Below, piece after piece: positions 24,048 through 36,507 of a stretch of DNA of 64,000 nt (positions are counted from its first letter, which is position 1; each line of letters starts with the position of its first letter). The stretch is from Blastomyces gilchristii SLH14081 (taxonomy: Eukaryota > Ascomycota > Eurotiomycetes > Onygenales > Ajellomycetaceae). The translations under genes and the position numbers were made by a program. Location of the stretch: contig NW_003101670.1 in NCBI RefSeq assembly GCF_000003855.2, positions 272,841 through 336,840 of the forward strand. Direction: 5' to 3'. The notes under the pieces are model-generated. The model was given only the letters and a program-made list of their open reading frames with translations. It was not told where the DNA came from and ran no database searches.

Positions 24048-25652
24048 ATGGGTACGTCTAATGAATCCTCCAGGACCCGCACGGTGAAATCACCCAAATT
24101 CCTGGTAATCGGTGCCGGATCTCGGGGAAACGCGTACGCTCGCGCCGTCACAAACTCAACCAACGGTGTCATCCATGCCATAGCGGAGCCGGATGCCTTT
24201 AAGCGCCAGGAGTTTGGGAGGATCTATATCTGGGGCAGTGGATCACCAACCGAAGGTCAGGAGTTTGCAGACTGGAAGGAATGGCTGCAGTGGGAGAAAG
24301 CGCGGCGCAACGGGGAAGGGGGGCAGGCTACGGGGGTGGATGGGGTGTTCATCTGCACCCTAGACGAGACGCATGTGGAGATCCTCCTTGCCATTGCGCC
24401 TCTGAACCTGCACATACTCTGCGAGAAGCCCTTAGCTACATCTCTGCAGGACTGCCTCGCTATCTCTCGCGCGCTCAAGGAAAACAATTGTCTCGAGTCG
24501 AAAATCTTCTCGATCGGCCATGTCTTACGGTATAGCCCGCACAACACGATTCTGCGTAAGCTGCTGCTGGAGGATAGGATTATCGGCGAGATCACTTCTC
24601 TGGAACACACGGAGCCGGTGGGTTGGTATCATTTCTCCCACAGCTTCGTACGTGGTAACTGGCGCCGCGAGACCGCAAACGGCGACGGCAGCTTGCTCAC
24701 AAAATGCTCGCACGACATCGACTTTATCCTCTGGCTCCTTTGCTACCCGGCACCGGGAACCACTTTCGACCATCCACACCACTCCCCACAATCAATCACC
24801 TCCATAGGCTCCCTCACCCAATTCCGCCAATCGCGCAAGCCCATCGCCGCCGGCAACGCGACGAACTGCCTCTCCTGCCCCGCAGAGAAAGACTGTATTT
24901 ATAGCGCCCTCAAGATCTACAAGGACCGCTTCCTCTCCAAAGGACTAACAGGGTGGCCCATCAAAATCGTCTGCCCAGATATTGAAGACACCTTCAGGAC
25001 ATCCGGTATGGCTGCAGCGGAATCGCTGCTCCTGAGAGCTCTCGCAGAGGACTACGACAAAACTACCACGCCAGCAGCTACCATCGCCGCACGCCCCTGG
25101 TTTGGCCGCTGTGTATATGAAGCCGACAACAACGTCCTCGAGGACCAGGTCGTCACCTTGTCCTGGGACGATGATCCCCTGCCAGAGACCACCACCACAA
25201 CCACCACTGACGGCATGGACATACACGCACGCCTACGCGGCCGCGGTGCCAAGACCGCCACCCTCCACATGGTCGCCGCGACAGAGTCCCAATGCGAGCG
25301 CCGCGGACGTGTCTACGGCACCCTAGGCGAGCTAACCTACGACAGCAAAACAATAAGCATCTACAATTTCGGCAGCGGCGAGACGACCGTCGTGCAAATT
25401 CCTGAGGTTCCCCCCGAAGAAACGGAGGCGCATGGCGGTGGTGATTATGGGCTTGCGAGAGCGTATGTGAAGGCTGTGGAGGCTGTGGATAGTTTGGGGT
25501 GGGAGGTTGCGAGAGCGCAGAGGGAGATTGTGGGTTGTACGTTTGAGGAGGCGCTGAAGAGTCATGCGACTGTGTTTGCGGCGGAGGAGGCGAGGAGGGA
25601 TGGGAAGGTGCTAGGGTGGGGAGAGTGGTGGGCTGGGAAGGTGAAGGGGTAG
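24048..25652 (+). CDS. Gfo/Idh/MocA-family NAD(P)-dependent oxidoreductase
   Basis: A single exon of 534 residues. The N-terminal Rossmann fold has the nucleotide-binding loop GAGSRGNAYA (about residues 23-32). LCEKPLAT at about 123-130 is the EKP motif of the family, whose Lys is catalytic. KCSHDIDFILW near 221 supplies the conserved DxxxH-type region of the second domain. A Cys cluster follows, C274-x2-C277-x5-C283 (NCLSCPAEKDC), that I associate with a subgroup of these enzymes. The protein is longer than the usual 350-400 residues because of insertions in the C-terminal domain. Family members oxidise or reduce sugars, inositols or related polyols; the substrate here cannot be read from sequence. 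The start ATG is well supported, with the Rossmann strand beginning at residue 17. Confidence 0.9.
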   Translation: MGTSNESSRTRTVKSPKFLVIGAGSRGNAYARAVTNSTNGVIHAIAEPDAFKRQEFGRIYIWGSGSPTEGQEFADWKEWLQWEKARRNGEGGQATGVDGVFICTLDETHVEILLAIAPLNLHILCEKPLATSLQDCLAISRALKENNCLESKIFSIGHVLRYSPHNTILRKLLLEDRIIGEITSLEHTEPVGWYHFSHSFVRGNWRRETANGDGSLLTKCSHDIDFILWLLCYPAPGTTFDHPHHSPQSITSIGSLTQFRQSRKPIAAGNATNCLSCPAEKDCIYSALKIYKDRFLSKGLTGWPIKIVCPDIEDTFRTSGMAAAESLLLRALAEDYDKTTTPAATIAARPWFGRCVYEADNNVLEDQVVTLSWDDDPLPETTTTTTTDGMDIHARLRGRGAKTATLHMVAATESQCERRGRVYGTLGELTYDSKTISIYNFGSGETTVVQIPEVPPEETEAHGGGDYGLARAYVKAVEAVDSLGWEVARAQREIVGCTFEEALKSHATVFAAEEARRDGKVLGWGEWWAGKVKG

Positions 25653-25835
25653 ATGGGATGGGATGGGGGTAGCTTGACTTTTATTGATTGTTGAGACCCG
25701 CCCCCCTTCCCCCACCACTAGTATGTGTGATAAGCGTATAGGAGGAAAGTGATATGGCAGCGAGTATACACTCGAGGACCGTAAAAAGAGCATTATTCAT
25801 TTTTATTAAAACTCGATATAGACTACTCTAGAGTA

Positions 25836-25935
25836 NNNNNNNNNNNNNNNNNNNNNNNNNNNNNNNNNNNNNNNNNNNNNNNNNNNNNNNNNNNNNNNNN
25901 NNNNNNNNNNNNNNNNNNNNNNNNNNNNNNNNNNN
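25836..25935. other. Assembly gap (100 N)
   Basis: Exactly 100 N, the conventional placeholder for a gap of unknown length. The right flank begins with C8 and T12 homopolymers, a plausible cause of the break. Confidence 0.99.
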
Positions 25936-26183
25936 CCCCCCCTTTTTTTTTTTTGTTTCTTCTTCTATGGATTTAATCATTGCGGGCCATGCCATGGTGT
26001 GATATGACGGCTTATGATACCATGATTTCTTAATTAATTTGCTCCTAGGGAGTGATGAATAAATATTTTGCTTTTCTTCCCCCCCCCACTCATGCAAATT
26101 GACAAGTACTCAACTCAACTGCCGCCCTCCATTTCTTGTCACCATATCCCTGCTGTTGTTCATATGTTTATAAACAGTGCATC

Positions 26184-26298
26184 GAACCCCTTTTGTCAGC
26201 CTGTTGAGCTAGTAAGGCCCTATCAAGATAGATATAAGACATCACGCCCATGTCTTATATCTATCTTGATAGGGCCTTACTAGCGACAAAAGGGGTTC
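26184..26298. repeat. Long two-part inverted repeat (hairpin)
   Basis: The inner arms 26208-26242 and 26250-26284 are perfect 35-nt reverse complements around a 7-nt loop (26243-26249, CACGCCC). Outer arms 26184-26197 (GAACCCCTTTTGTC) and 26285-26298 (GACAAAAGGGGTTC) are perfect 14-nt complements. The outer and inner arms are separated by a 10-nt unpaired bulge (26198-26207) on the left side only. The structure lies 283-397 nt past the PGM2 stop codon, so it may fall in that 3' UTR. No ORF or target-site duplication is evident. It could be a small foldback element, a small-RNA precursor or an assembly artefact next to the gap. Confidence 0.97.
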
Positions 26299-26580
26299 AC
26301 GAGCCTGCCCTGACTAAGAAACTTGCTTAATTAACTACTTTTCTTTTAACCTATATGGAATGAAAAATAATTGCTCAAATATATATGTATGTATGCTTTC
26401 ATGGAAATTTGAAAATGCTCATCTCTTATTCTGTAACCATGTCCTCATAAATTGATTTTGGGGGTGAAAAGTTCACGCTTGCCTGACTCAATCCTCCCAC
26501 CTCGTTTCCAGTCATTAAATCCATTCCCGGCGCCTCTCCCTCACCTACACTGCCAGGCTGAGGCGGCTTTTTCAGTTTCC

Positions 26581-29126
<2,546 letters not shown>

Positions 29127-29860
29127 TCAACTCTTCCCAAATAATACCTGGCGATAATATCTCATCTCCTCAATACTCTCCAGGATGTCTTGCCTGGCTA
29201 AATGCAATAACTCCTTCTTCGGGGCATCCCTCAACACCTCCTCATCCCCCCACCGCCGCACCGCCTCTTTAACACTACTCACATCGAGCAACCGATAATG
29301 CAGCCATTCGAGGACCATTGCATATGGCTCGCAGGCCAAAAACGCCTTGTCCGCATGGACACTATTACCCGCAAGCAATCCCGTGCGTTTCTGCGGCACG
29401 TGTTTCTTGATATAGGCAAGGAGCCCCTCCGCGGCGGCCGTCGGGGTGGTCTTCGACGCGGCCACAGCAGCCGTCAGCCCTGACCGGCCATGCGTGTCGA
29501 TGCACCAGTCATTCATGTTGTCAAGGACGGATTTGGGGTGGTGGATAACGGCTTCGAATCCAGTGTGATCGAGGAGGTTGAGGTCCGCGTCGGTGATGAA
29601 GCAGCATATCTGGAGGATTTTATCCGTGCGAGGGTCGAGGCCTGTCATCTTTTTATCAGGGGAAAAGGTGAGGGGTTAGTTTTCTTTTTCTTTTTCTTTT
29701 TTCTTGAGGATCATATTATTTTTGTTCTTTTGATAACTGGGTGGAGATGGCTATATTATATATCCATCGGTCAATCCATGCATGGGACGGAGGAGCGATC
29801 TGGGGATCGAACCTCACAATCAATCCAGACAAGAGGTTCGGTAGAGCGGGAGAGCGTCAT
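29127..29860 (-). CDS. REX2: Oligoribonuclease (DEDDh 3'-5' exoribonuclease, REXO2/Rex2/Orn)
   Basis: Exon 1 is 29860-29813 (16 codons) and exon 2 is 29648-29127, giving 189 residues. The enzyme degrades 2-5-nt RNA to mononucleotides. The short first exon supplies EPLVWIDCE, with the first two catalytic acids D14 and E16; exon 2 continues with MTGLDPRTDKILQIC. The rest of the DEDDh site is D116 (in SVHADKAFL), H165 and D170 (HLARQD). Other signatures are NDWCIDTHGRSGLT and ESIEEMRYYR. The intron donor is the unusual GTTCGA, with acceptor AAAAAG; it is the only choice that rebuilds the conserved WIDCEMTGLD sequence. No long mitochondrial presequence is visible before the domain, unlike yeast Rex2, so the protein may be cytosolic or have an alternative upstream start. 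Confidence 0.9.
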
Positions 29861-30220
29861 ATTTTCACATTAGCCGTGGTTTATTGCGAGCTATAAAGTG
29901 ATGATCTCCACGTATTTCTGAGATACGCCTTGCTTAGGGAGATTCGATGGTGGCTGGAGTCGAAAGATATTTGGCAGACCCTGTTTCTGGTTGCGCTAAA
30001 GAAAAACCCAACGATTTAACTTATTTACCACAAAGGACAGAAAAGGGGTTCAACATAATTTATTTTTTTATTTATCCCTTTAACACCAATCAATTTCCAA
30101 TTCCCATGCTATATATCACAAGAGTACCTGACCATCCAAAATATATATTATCCAGCTACCCATACATAGATTTTTATTCCCTTACATTTTAAATACTCTC
30201 TAGTCGGCGCTTTTTTTACT
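29861..30220. other. Short intergenic region, oligoribonuclease upstream side
   Basis: 360 nt, AT-rich, between two minus-strand genes. It holds the oligoribonuclease promoter and the 3' UTR of the PTH11-like gene. Nothing else is visible. Confidence 0.5.
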
Positions 30221-31924
30221 TCACCGTCTTTGGTAGGATCTCACGGGCGTCATTGGATACACCTCGGGTTCGCGGTTCAAGTGCTCCGTCGAGGTACTAG
30301 CTTCTCCTGTTTGCTTTATTGTGTGCCCTTTATAAATCCCACTATGTTCATGTGAGCCTGATTGAGGTCCTGATCGAGAGGGGGAAGTCGTTTTAATCCC
30401 CAGTCTCGGGAAATACTTCCTGGCAAAAGGTCGCAATGTCGGGATGGAAGCGCATATAACAGCCAGATTAACTTCTATGGCATTCCATACCCAAATCGTA
30501 TATCCATGCCCTGGGCAGCGAGTTTGATAGATCCGCGTTAGCACATATTCCGTGACAGGAGAACATATTGATTCGTGCGGATGGTAAAAGAGGAAGGGAG
30601 ACCTACAGGTGACATCATAGGTGAGATCTGTTGTCACATACATATACCAACATCGGACAACGGAAGCAGCAACAGCGCTAGAATAAAGAATTGCCATCCG
30701 TTAGCTAACAAAATACAATTGGGATTTTCAAATGCCAAGCTCACAAGGGCAGGGGAATACAAAATATAAGCCGTACATCAGACCCAAACTCATCATGGCC
30801 ATCAACACGACTCTTTCGCGAATGGGCAGCTTCAATTTCCAAAAGGTAGGCATAGGAAGAATCAACACGATGAGGTCGGTAATAATGTTCGAAACCGTGG
30901 CACCAAGTATACGGGAAGATTCGTCAACACATGTCTCATCGGTAAAGTCTTCCCAGTAGCGTCGCAACGGCCTGAGAAACTGTTAGAAATAACGTAGTCA
31001 TGGGTACATACGAGCATAAAGCCAATATCTTTACCTGCAAACTGTGAACACCGCAACGAAGAAGGCTTCATATCTTTCGTCAGCTCCTGAGCATGTGCAG
31101 AGATTTCTGAATATCATAGAGACATACTGATGCCCCAAGCGACCACGAGAGCCAGCACAGCCCATGATAGCCGGTTGAATAAATTCTTATCCTTCGCCGA
31201 AATTCGGATATATGACGAAAGAATTGAAAGCTTTACCAACGTCATGATGATGATGAAGAACAGTTGGCTAAACCAACTAGTCTGTTTTCCCCGTAAAGGA
31301 GCGCGTTAGCCTAGACATTTAGATAGCGGGATGAGAACGTATTGCCCCCGTTCCCCGAGCGCTCGGAGGAGGAAGTTAACGGGGTAAACTACCATCCGAG
31401 AGGGTTCTGACCACTCCGGTTTGTTATCCCATATATGGACGCCTATTTCAGATTGTTAGGCTAGCTCTTCCTTCTACAACAAAAAGAAAGAAACAATGAA
31501 TGAATGAATATTTAAAAATTGTTGATTCTTACCCCATCCGAAACGTGTACCTAATATTGTCGAGACCGTGATGGCCACAATGAAAGGCTACTCCGGGAAC
31601 CGAGTAAGCAGTTAATTCAACTCCCCCAAACAAAGGAGAAAAACAGTAAATAAAGTAAAAATAACCAGACCCGAGAGGAAGTGAATAGGCAAACTAAAGA
31701 AAACAAAAGTTATGCAGACATACCATCGTAGCAAGCATGAGCCAATCGTCCCATCCAGCGGAATTTTTCATGTGAACTCGAACCCATAGTCGCAGCGAAA
31801 GGACAATGAAAGAGAGACACACGAATAAAATGCCAACTATGGGCATTAGTGGGCCCTGATACTCGGGATTCACATAGTTGGGCTTGGGCCAGGAGGCAAT
31901 CACCTCTTTAGGAGGGCTTCTCAT
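30221..31924 (-). CDS. PTH11-like fungal rhodopsin-domain membrane protein
   Basis: Eight exons rebuild a 348-residue protein: 31924-31724, 31587-31533, 31442-31393, 31281-31128, 31065-31035, 30971-30777, 30677-30607 and 30510-30221. All joins are in phase. The seven-helix core has family landmarks: a first helix with GILFVCLSFIVLSLRLWVRV, then GWDDWLMLATM, GTRFGWGVHIW, SWFSQLFFIIIMTLVKLSIL, CRPLRRYWEDF, ILGATVSNIITDLIVLILPMP, the MSLGL segment, [29 protein letters not shown] split over two exons, and a hydrophilic Ser-rich cytosolic tail. Families of this type include PTH11, a G-protein-coupled receptor of plant-pathogenic fungi; the ligand here is unknown. The seventh exon's donor and exon 6's GTACGG donor are non-consensus and could be wrong by a few residues. 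An upstream in-frame Met at 32062 is possible but adds a non-conserved leader. Confidence 0.85.
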
Positions 31925-33290
31925 GTTCGATACGAATAGCCAAATCAACCAGAGCAATGGCTCATATGTCTCGTCTCTTTTCTTCTGCCTCTTCTCTTCT
32001 TCCGGATAGAAACAAACCAGTAGTGAGGACACACACGAGCTCCCACCCGGGCGGAAGTGCATGAGACCGAGAGGCGGGCGCCCTCATAATCTTAATATTA
32101 TACACATGTGCGGCTCATAAAATATTGACACCGAGTTGATCCTTGATCGGTACAATCCGGGGAGCAGGGCCATCATTTTCCAGATCGGCAGCACTCATGG
32201 TCTCCGGCGGCTGCGTAAATTATGAAGAGTGAGAATGATGCCGTCGAGAGCCGTAGGCCGTTTTATGAAACAAAACTGGCATGCGTAGCGCACATTCTAA
32301 CCGGCTCGCTCATCCTAATAATTGCCGTTGCGTCTTCTTGTGGCAACAATGCTTGCTAGCGGATGGCGATGATAATAATAATAATTCCAAGCTTCTGGCG
32401 AGAGAGGCCGTGTGGGCCGGGGGGTGCTCGACGGGGACAAGCGTGTCGACGGACTCCGATAGCTCAGTATTAATCATACAATAAGCAACATGACAAGGAC
32501 GTTTAAGGTTTTTTTAAGGTTGATCTTATTCAGAAGAGAATCAGCTAAGAGCAGGGTAAGCCTGTCCAGTCAATAGTAAGCAATATCTCAACAATATTTA
32601 TACTCTGTACGGAGTATTCTCAAGGTCATTGCCAAGCCATTTGTTTCGGGAGGAGTTCTAACCTTTCATCACCAAAGAAATTCCAAGGAATTTTTCTGAT
32701 TTGGAACCTCTGCTGTTAAAATCAGTGGTTCAGTGGTTTTTCTTTTATTGGAGCTTTCAAGGGACTCTGGACTGGATACTCACAAGCGACGATCATCCAT
32801 CAGCAAAATGGCTGACCAGCCAAGGCTTTCCAGGGATTTCTTACTACTACTGTCCGTGTCAGCAAATTCCTTGAACGCAACAGTTCCATCCAATTCCGAC
32901 TCAAAAAATAATAAATAATATAGGAATGGGTGAGGCCCTCTTCTTTGACTCTCATATTAACTAAATACCTGGCTAGGGGGATGTTCCTAGCACCATGTAA
33001 TTAAAACATTTTCTCTCCGTCCAGCTCCTGAGTACGTAGTCTGTACTCATTAAAGCAATATCATGCTAATCACCCACCCACTTATTCAAATTTTCCGAGA
33101 TTTCTAAGCCAATTCTGCATTCCGCAAAAGGGGGGGAAAACAAGCAAAACGGAGAAAAGGAAAGAGACGTTGCACGCAAAATAACGAATCGAGTAAAACG
33201 AAAATGAATATAACGTAGAAAAATGAAGAAAAAAAGAAAAAAGAAAACTCCCACCAAGTCCAAAACAAAAATATCCAACCTCCAATTTCC
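31925..33290. other. Intergenic region between PTH11-like and DUF7918 genes
   Basis: About 1.4 kb. It holds the promoter of the PTH11-like gene and the 3' UTR of the DUF7918 gene. A TACTCTGTACGGAGTA motif lies at 32601-32616. No gene is supported. Confidence 0.5.
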
Positions 33291-35558
33291 CTATAGGTCC
33301 TCCTCCAGCTCCTCATGCCCAAGTTGTGGAGGCTTCTGCTCAATATTCAGATTGCTTCTGGGCATCATACCCGAGCCTAGACCAGTGCTAACTCCAGAGA
33401 CACTGGAGAAAGCATCACCACTGCTGCTACCTCCACCAGAAATCGAACCCGACGTTGAACCGGACCCCATAACCTCCTGGATATTAGTAGTTAACCCAGA
33501 CCCAGCCAACCGCTTAGTGTTAAATACATCATCATCCGCCCCCAACACGCTAGCCCGCTGCTTCTTCATAGGGCTGCCGATGAACTCGGGTTCGGTTTCA
33601 AGCACAGAGCTACCGTGGCCGTGACTATTCATTCGGGATTCCGACGGTTCTAGAGCCGAAGAGCCACCGCCAATCCCCTGATGCGGAGGGGTGGTCGCGG
33701 CTGTTGCGGCGGTAGTGCTAGTTGTAGTTGACGTTGTTGTCGCTGCTGTTGTAGTGGTTGTGGCTGGTGGGGTGGATATTGATGCTGGTGTGTTTGATTT
33801 GGAAGTCCTCGAGGTCGCGTTTCCGCTGCTTGCAAGGGGTTCGGCGGAATGTTGTCGTTTTAGCTAATAGTAGAGATTTGGATAGTAAGTACGACATCGT
33901 TCAGATATATTAAAATGACGAACTGGGTATTCCCACAGGAATGAACTGATACGATATTGGTATAAAATGAAATCAACAGCATGAGAAATCTCACCTTTAT
34001 TTGCCTCACTCCCTCGGCAAGCTCACCCTGTCGCCGAATATCATCCGGAGAAAGCAGCGAAGGACTGACATCCTTATCCCCCTCCTCCTCAGCCTTGTGC
34101 AATATAGACGACGGCCCATTGTCATCGTCGTCATAGTCGCTGTCGTCCATATCACTTTCACTACCTCGCTTAGGCTTCTTTCTCGATTTCCCTAGCCCCT
34201 GATCAGCATTATTATGGTCCCTAAACTTCGAGAGACCCGGGGCGCCGCCGGGTTTCAGAGGTGCAAGGTTTGCAAGGTCGGACTGTAGCGAAATACGTCT
34301 TGTAGACGAGCTTTTATTATCTTGATCCCGCGATTTGGGTTCGAGAATGCCCATTCTTTGCAATTGGCCTGTAAAAATAAAGTTTCATGTCAGACACACC
34401 TAAGAATCATGAAAAAGCAGATGAAGATAGGGGGGGAAAACACAAAGAGACAAATATAAAAATAAACAAGGGACCTCCAAACTTACGTTCTCCTCGATAC
34501 ATAAACGTAAATATCGCATATGGCCTGTCTGGTCCATCAATCCCTGTAACAGTCTGCGTGCTGATAGTCTTGGGGTCTAACGATTTGGGCTTCGCGAAAC
34601 TAGTAGTATGGTCGACATCCCTATCATCACCCCCTTTACCATTTAACCCTTGCGCTTGGCTTTCGTCATCGTCATCCTGTGCATCGAACTGGGGCGAATA
34701 TTCACCCCGCTTTACCTCCCCAGACGCCAAAACTCTGAACAGGGCCACTTTGATCTGGCCTGCCGCTTCTGGTATAGGGTCATCATCCTCCTCCGACTCA
34801 GCGGAATACTCAACATCTGACAGATTCTCCAGAGGCGATTGTGCATCATCCCCGTAGCGCAACACACCCTGTCCAGATCTAGTCTTTCTCTCATCAGTAT
34901 CTAACATCATCGTTTCACCATCTTGACCTCCTTTTGATTGTAGTTGTTGCTGGGCCAACTCCCGCTTTTTACGCCTCCGCTCCATCTTCTGTCTCCTCTT
35001 CTCAATCTTCGCCGCGGTATCCCTCCCCTTGCCTTCCAAATCCAGCCCATTCAGCCATCTCTCCAACCCCACCTCCTGAAATAGAAACTCCCGTTCCGCA
35101 AGCCCTCCACCCTTCGACTCTGGAATGCTAACCCATCTCGAGTTAACCCACGTCTCCTCCCCACGCCGTAATAGCGTAGCCACCTCCTCTTTCTGCCGCC
35201 CGTCAAAGTATATATACGCCGCAACAGTTTCGTTGGGAGAAGTAGTCAATGGCTGATATGGCCCGATGGAATTTGTGGTCCTGGGGAAACTGCCCACGAC
35301 TTTTGCTTTTGGGTGCGGGTTTTCAGGTGTGGGTTTCGGAGTGGAGTATGGTACGTTCTGGCCTGGGGTGAGTAGGGTAATGGAGATGGCGAAGGTTGAT
35401 TGTTCGGATTTACCTGTTGCGGGATCTGGGACTTTCGGGGGCGGGACGGGGATGTAGCAGGCGATTCGAGAGGCGCGGGATTGCCGTTGGACGGAGTACT
35501 CTGGTAGCGGCCCGTTGGGCGTGTGAATGCTAACGGCGAGGCCCTTGAAGCACGGCAT
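33291..35558 (-). CDS. DUF7918-domain protein, function unknown
   Basis: Exons 35558-34487, 34368-33995 and 33863-33291 give 672 residues. Residues 1 to about 180 look like the fungal DUF7918 domain, which begins with a LAVSIHTPNGPLPEY-type strand and includes an ETVAAYIYFDGRQKEE-like segment. A basic coiled segment follows (KIEKRRQKMERRRKKREL). Next are acidic low-complexity stretches (SEEDDDP, DDSDYDDDDN), a second basic segment (KSRKKPKRGSESD), and a Thr/Ala homopolymeric region encoded at about 33690-33790. Composition suggests a nuclear or nucleolar protein, but that is inference. Splice joins keep frame (YRGE|RQLQRMG and RQIK|LKRQHS). No catalytic motif is visible. Confidence 0.82.
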
Positions 35559-36507
35559 GGTTTCGCCTTGGAGTTATGGATGGGATATATTTATTTATGT
35601 ATGTATGTCTGCATGTATGTGTACATGTGTGGAAGTTTTCGAGAAAAACAGGGAGGTTGTGATGATGGTGTAGATACAGAATTGAGAGCTGGGAGAATAT
35701 ATGCCGTCCAACACGGAGACAGTTTCGATAACGGTTCGAAAATGAAGAGATATATAAGCCTGTGAGGAACTGGCTGAAGGATCGTGGTTGAGATACTAGC
35801 AGCTCCGTTGGGAAGCCATTTAAGACATAGAAAGTTGGTGGGCAGAGGTGGAGAGAGATATAAACAATCGACACAAGCTCGCACGGGAGCTGCCTAGGCT
35901 TTCGAGCAAAATAGGTGTAGTCTCGACAATACAAGGAGTTGAATCTAGAAAATGATGAATCGACGTAAACAAAGGGGTACTATTATTTAATCTAATGGCG
36001 GGATTTCAGCAAACAATGTTCTTTGAGAGATAACAAACTTGGTACACCCACCCAACAGCACACAATAATAACACACCGTAAGCACACCGTTGATGTAATG
36101 GTGATCCGCGCCTCCCCCTCTCGAACTGGGATAATCCGTACGGGGCGTCTTGCGTGCAGATGGGAAATGGCTATGCCATGCAGCAGAGAGTGGGAATTGT
36201 GATATTTAACTCAAGACAGGCAAACACAGCGAATACTTTGGGTTCGGCGGCGGGCAATGATGGTGGAGGTTGGAGTTGGGGGGAGGCTGTTAGTCAGCGG
36301 TCGAGAGCGGCCACGTGATGCTCCGGCTTCCAAGCCCGGGAAGTTTGATCATCGAAGATGAATGTTATGGCTCCAATATGTGACTACTCAGGCCTACGCT
36401 TTTCACTTCTCCTTTACAGGAACCCCTCATAGTTCCCCTCTATCCACCGCAGCATAGCGTTCCAACATCGTCGCCAGTCCTCCTATTCTCCCTAGCTTTG
36501 ACTGCGG
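35559..36507. other. Intergenic region upstream of the DUF7918 gene
   Basis: About 0.95 kb containing the DUF7918 promoter side (TATGTATG-type repeats near 35595-35630). No gene is supported. Confidence 0.5.

Larger units (their letters stand above)
25653..26580. other. Convergent 3' region containing a scaffold gap and a hairpin
   Basis: This stretch separates the 3' ends of the oxidoreductase and PGM2. It holds the 100-N gap (25836-25935), C/T homopolymer runs at the gap's right edge, and the inverted repeat at 26184-26298. No gene is supported in the sequenced part, but the gap could hide sequence of any length. Confidence 0.7.

Noticed and set aside
26184..26298. Inverted repeat as a bacterial-type terminator or classic transposon end pair
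   Set aside because: This is a eukaryotic context, there is no U-tract logic, no transposase lies between the arms and no target-site duplication was found.
29796..29815. GGTTCGATCCCC resembling a tRNA T-arm on the minus strand
   Set aside because: It overlaps the oligoribonuclease intron donor, and no matching acceptor, D-arm or anticodon arm is present.
33066..33343. Phe-rich minus-strand frames below the DUF7918 stop codon
   Set aside because: They are shadows of the A-rich 3' UTR and overlap the end of the real gene in other frames.
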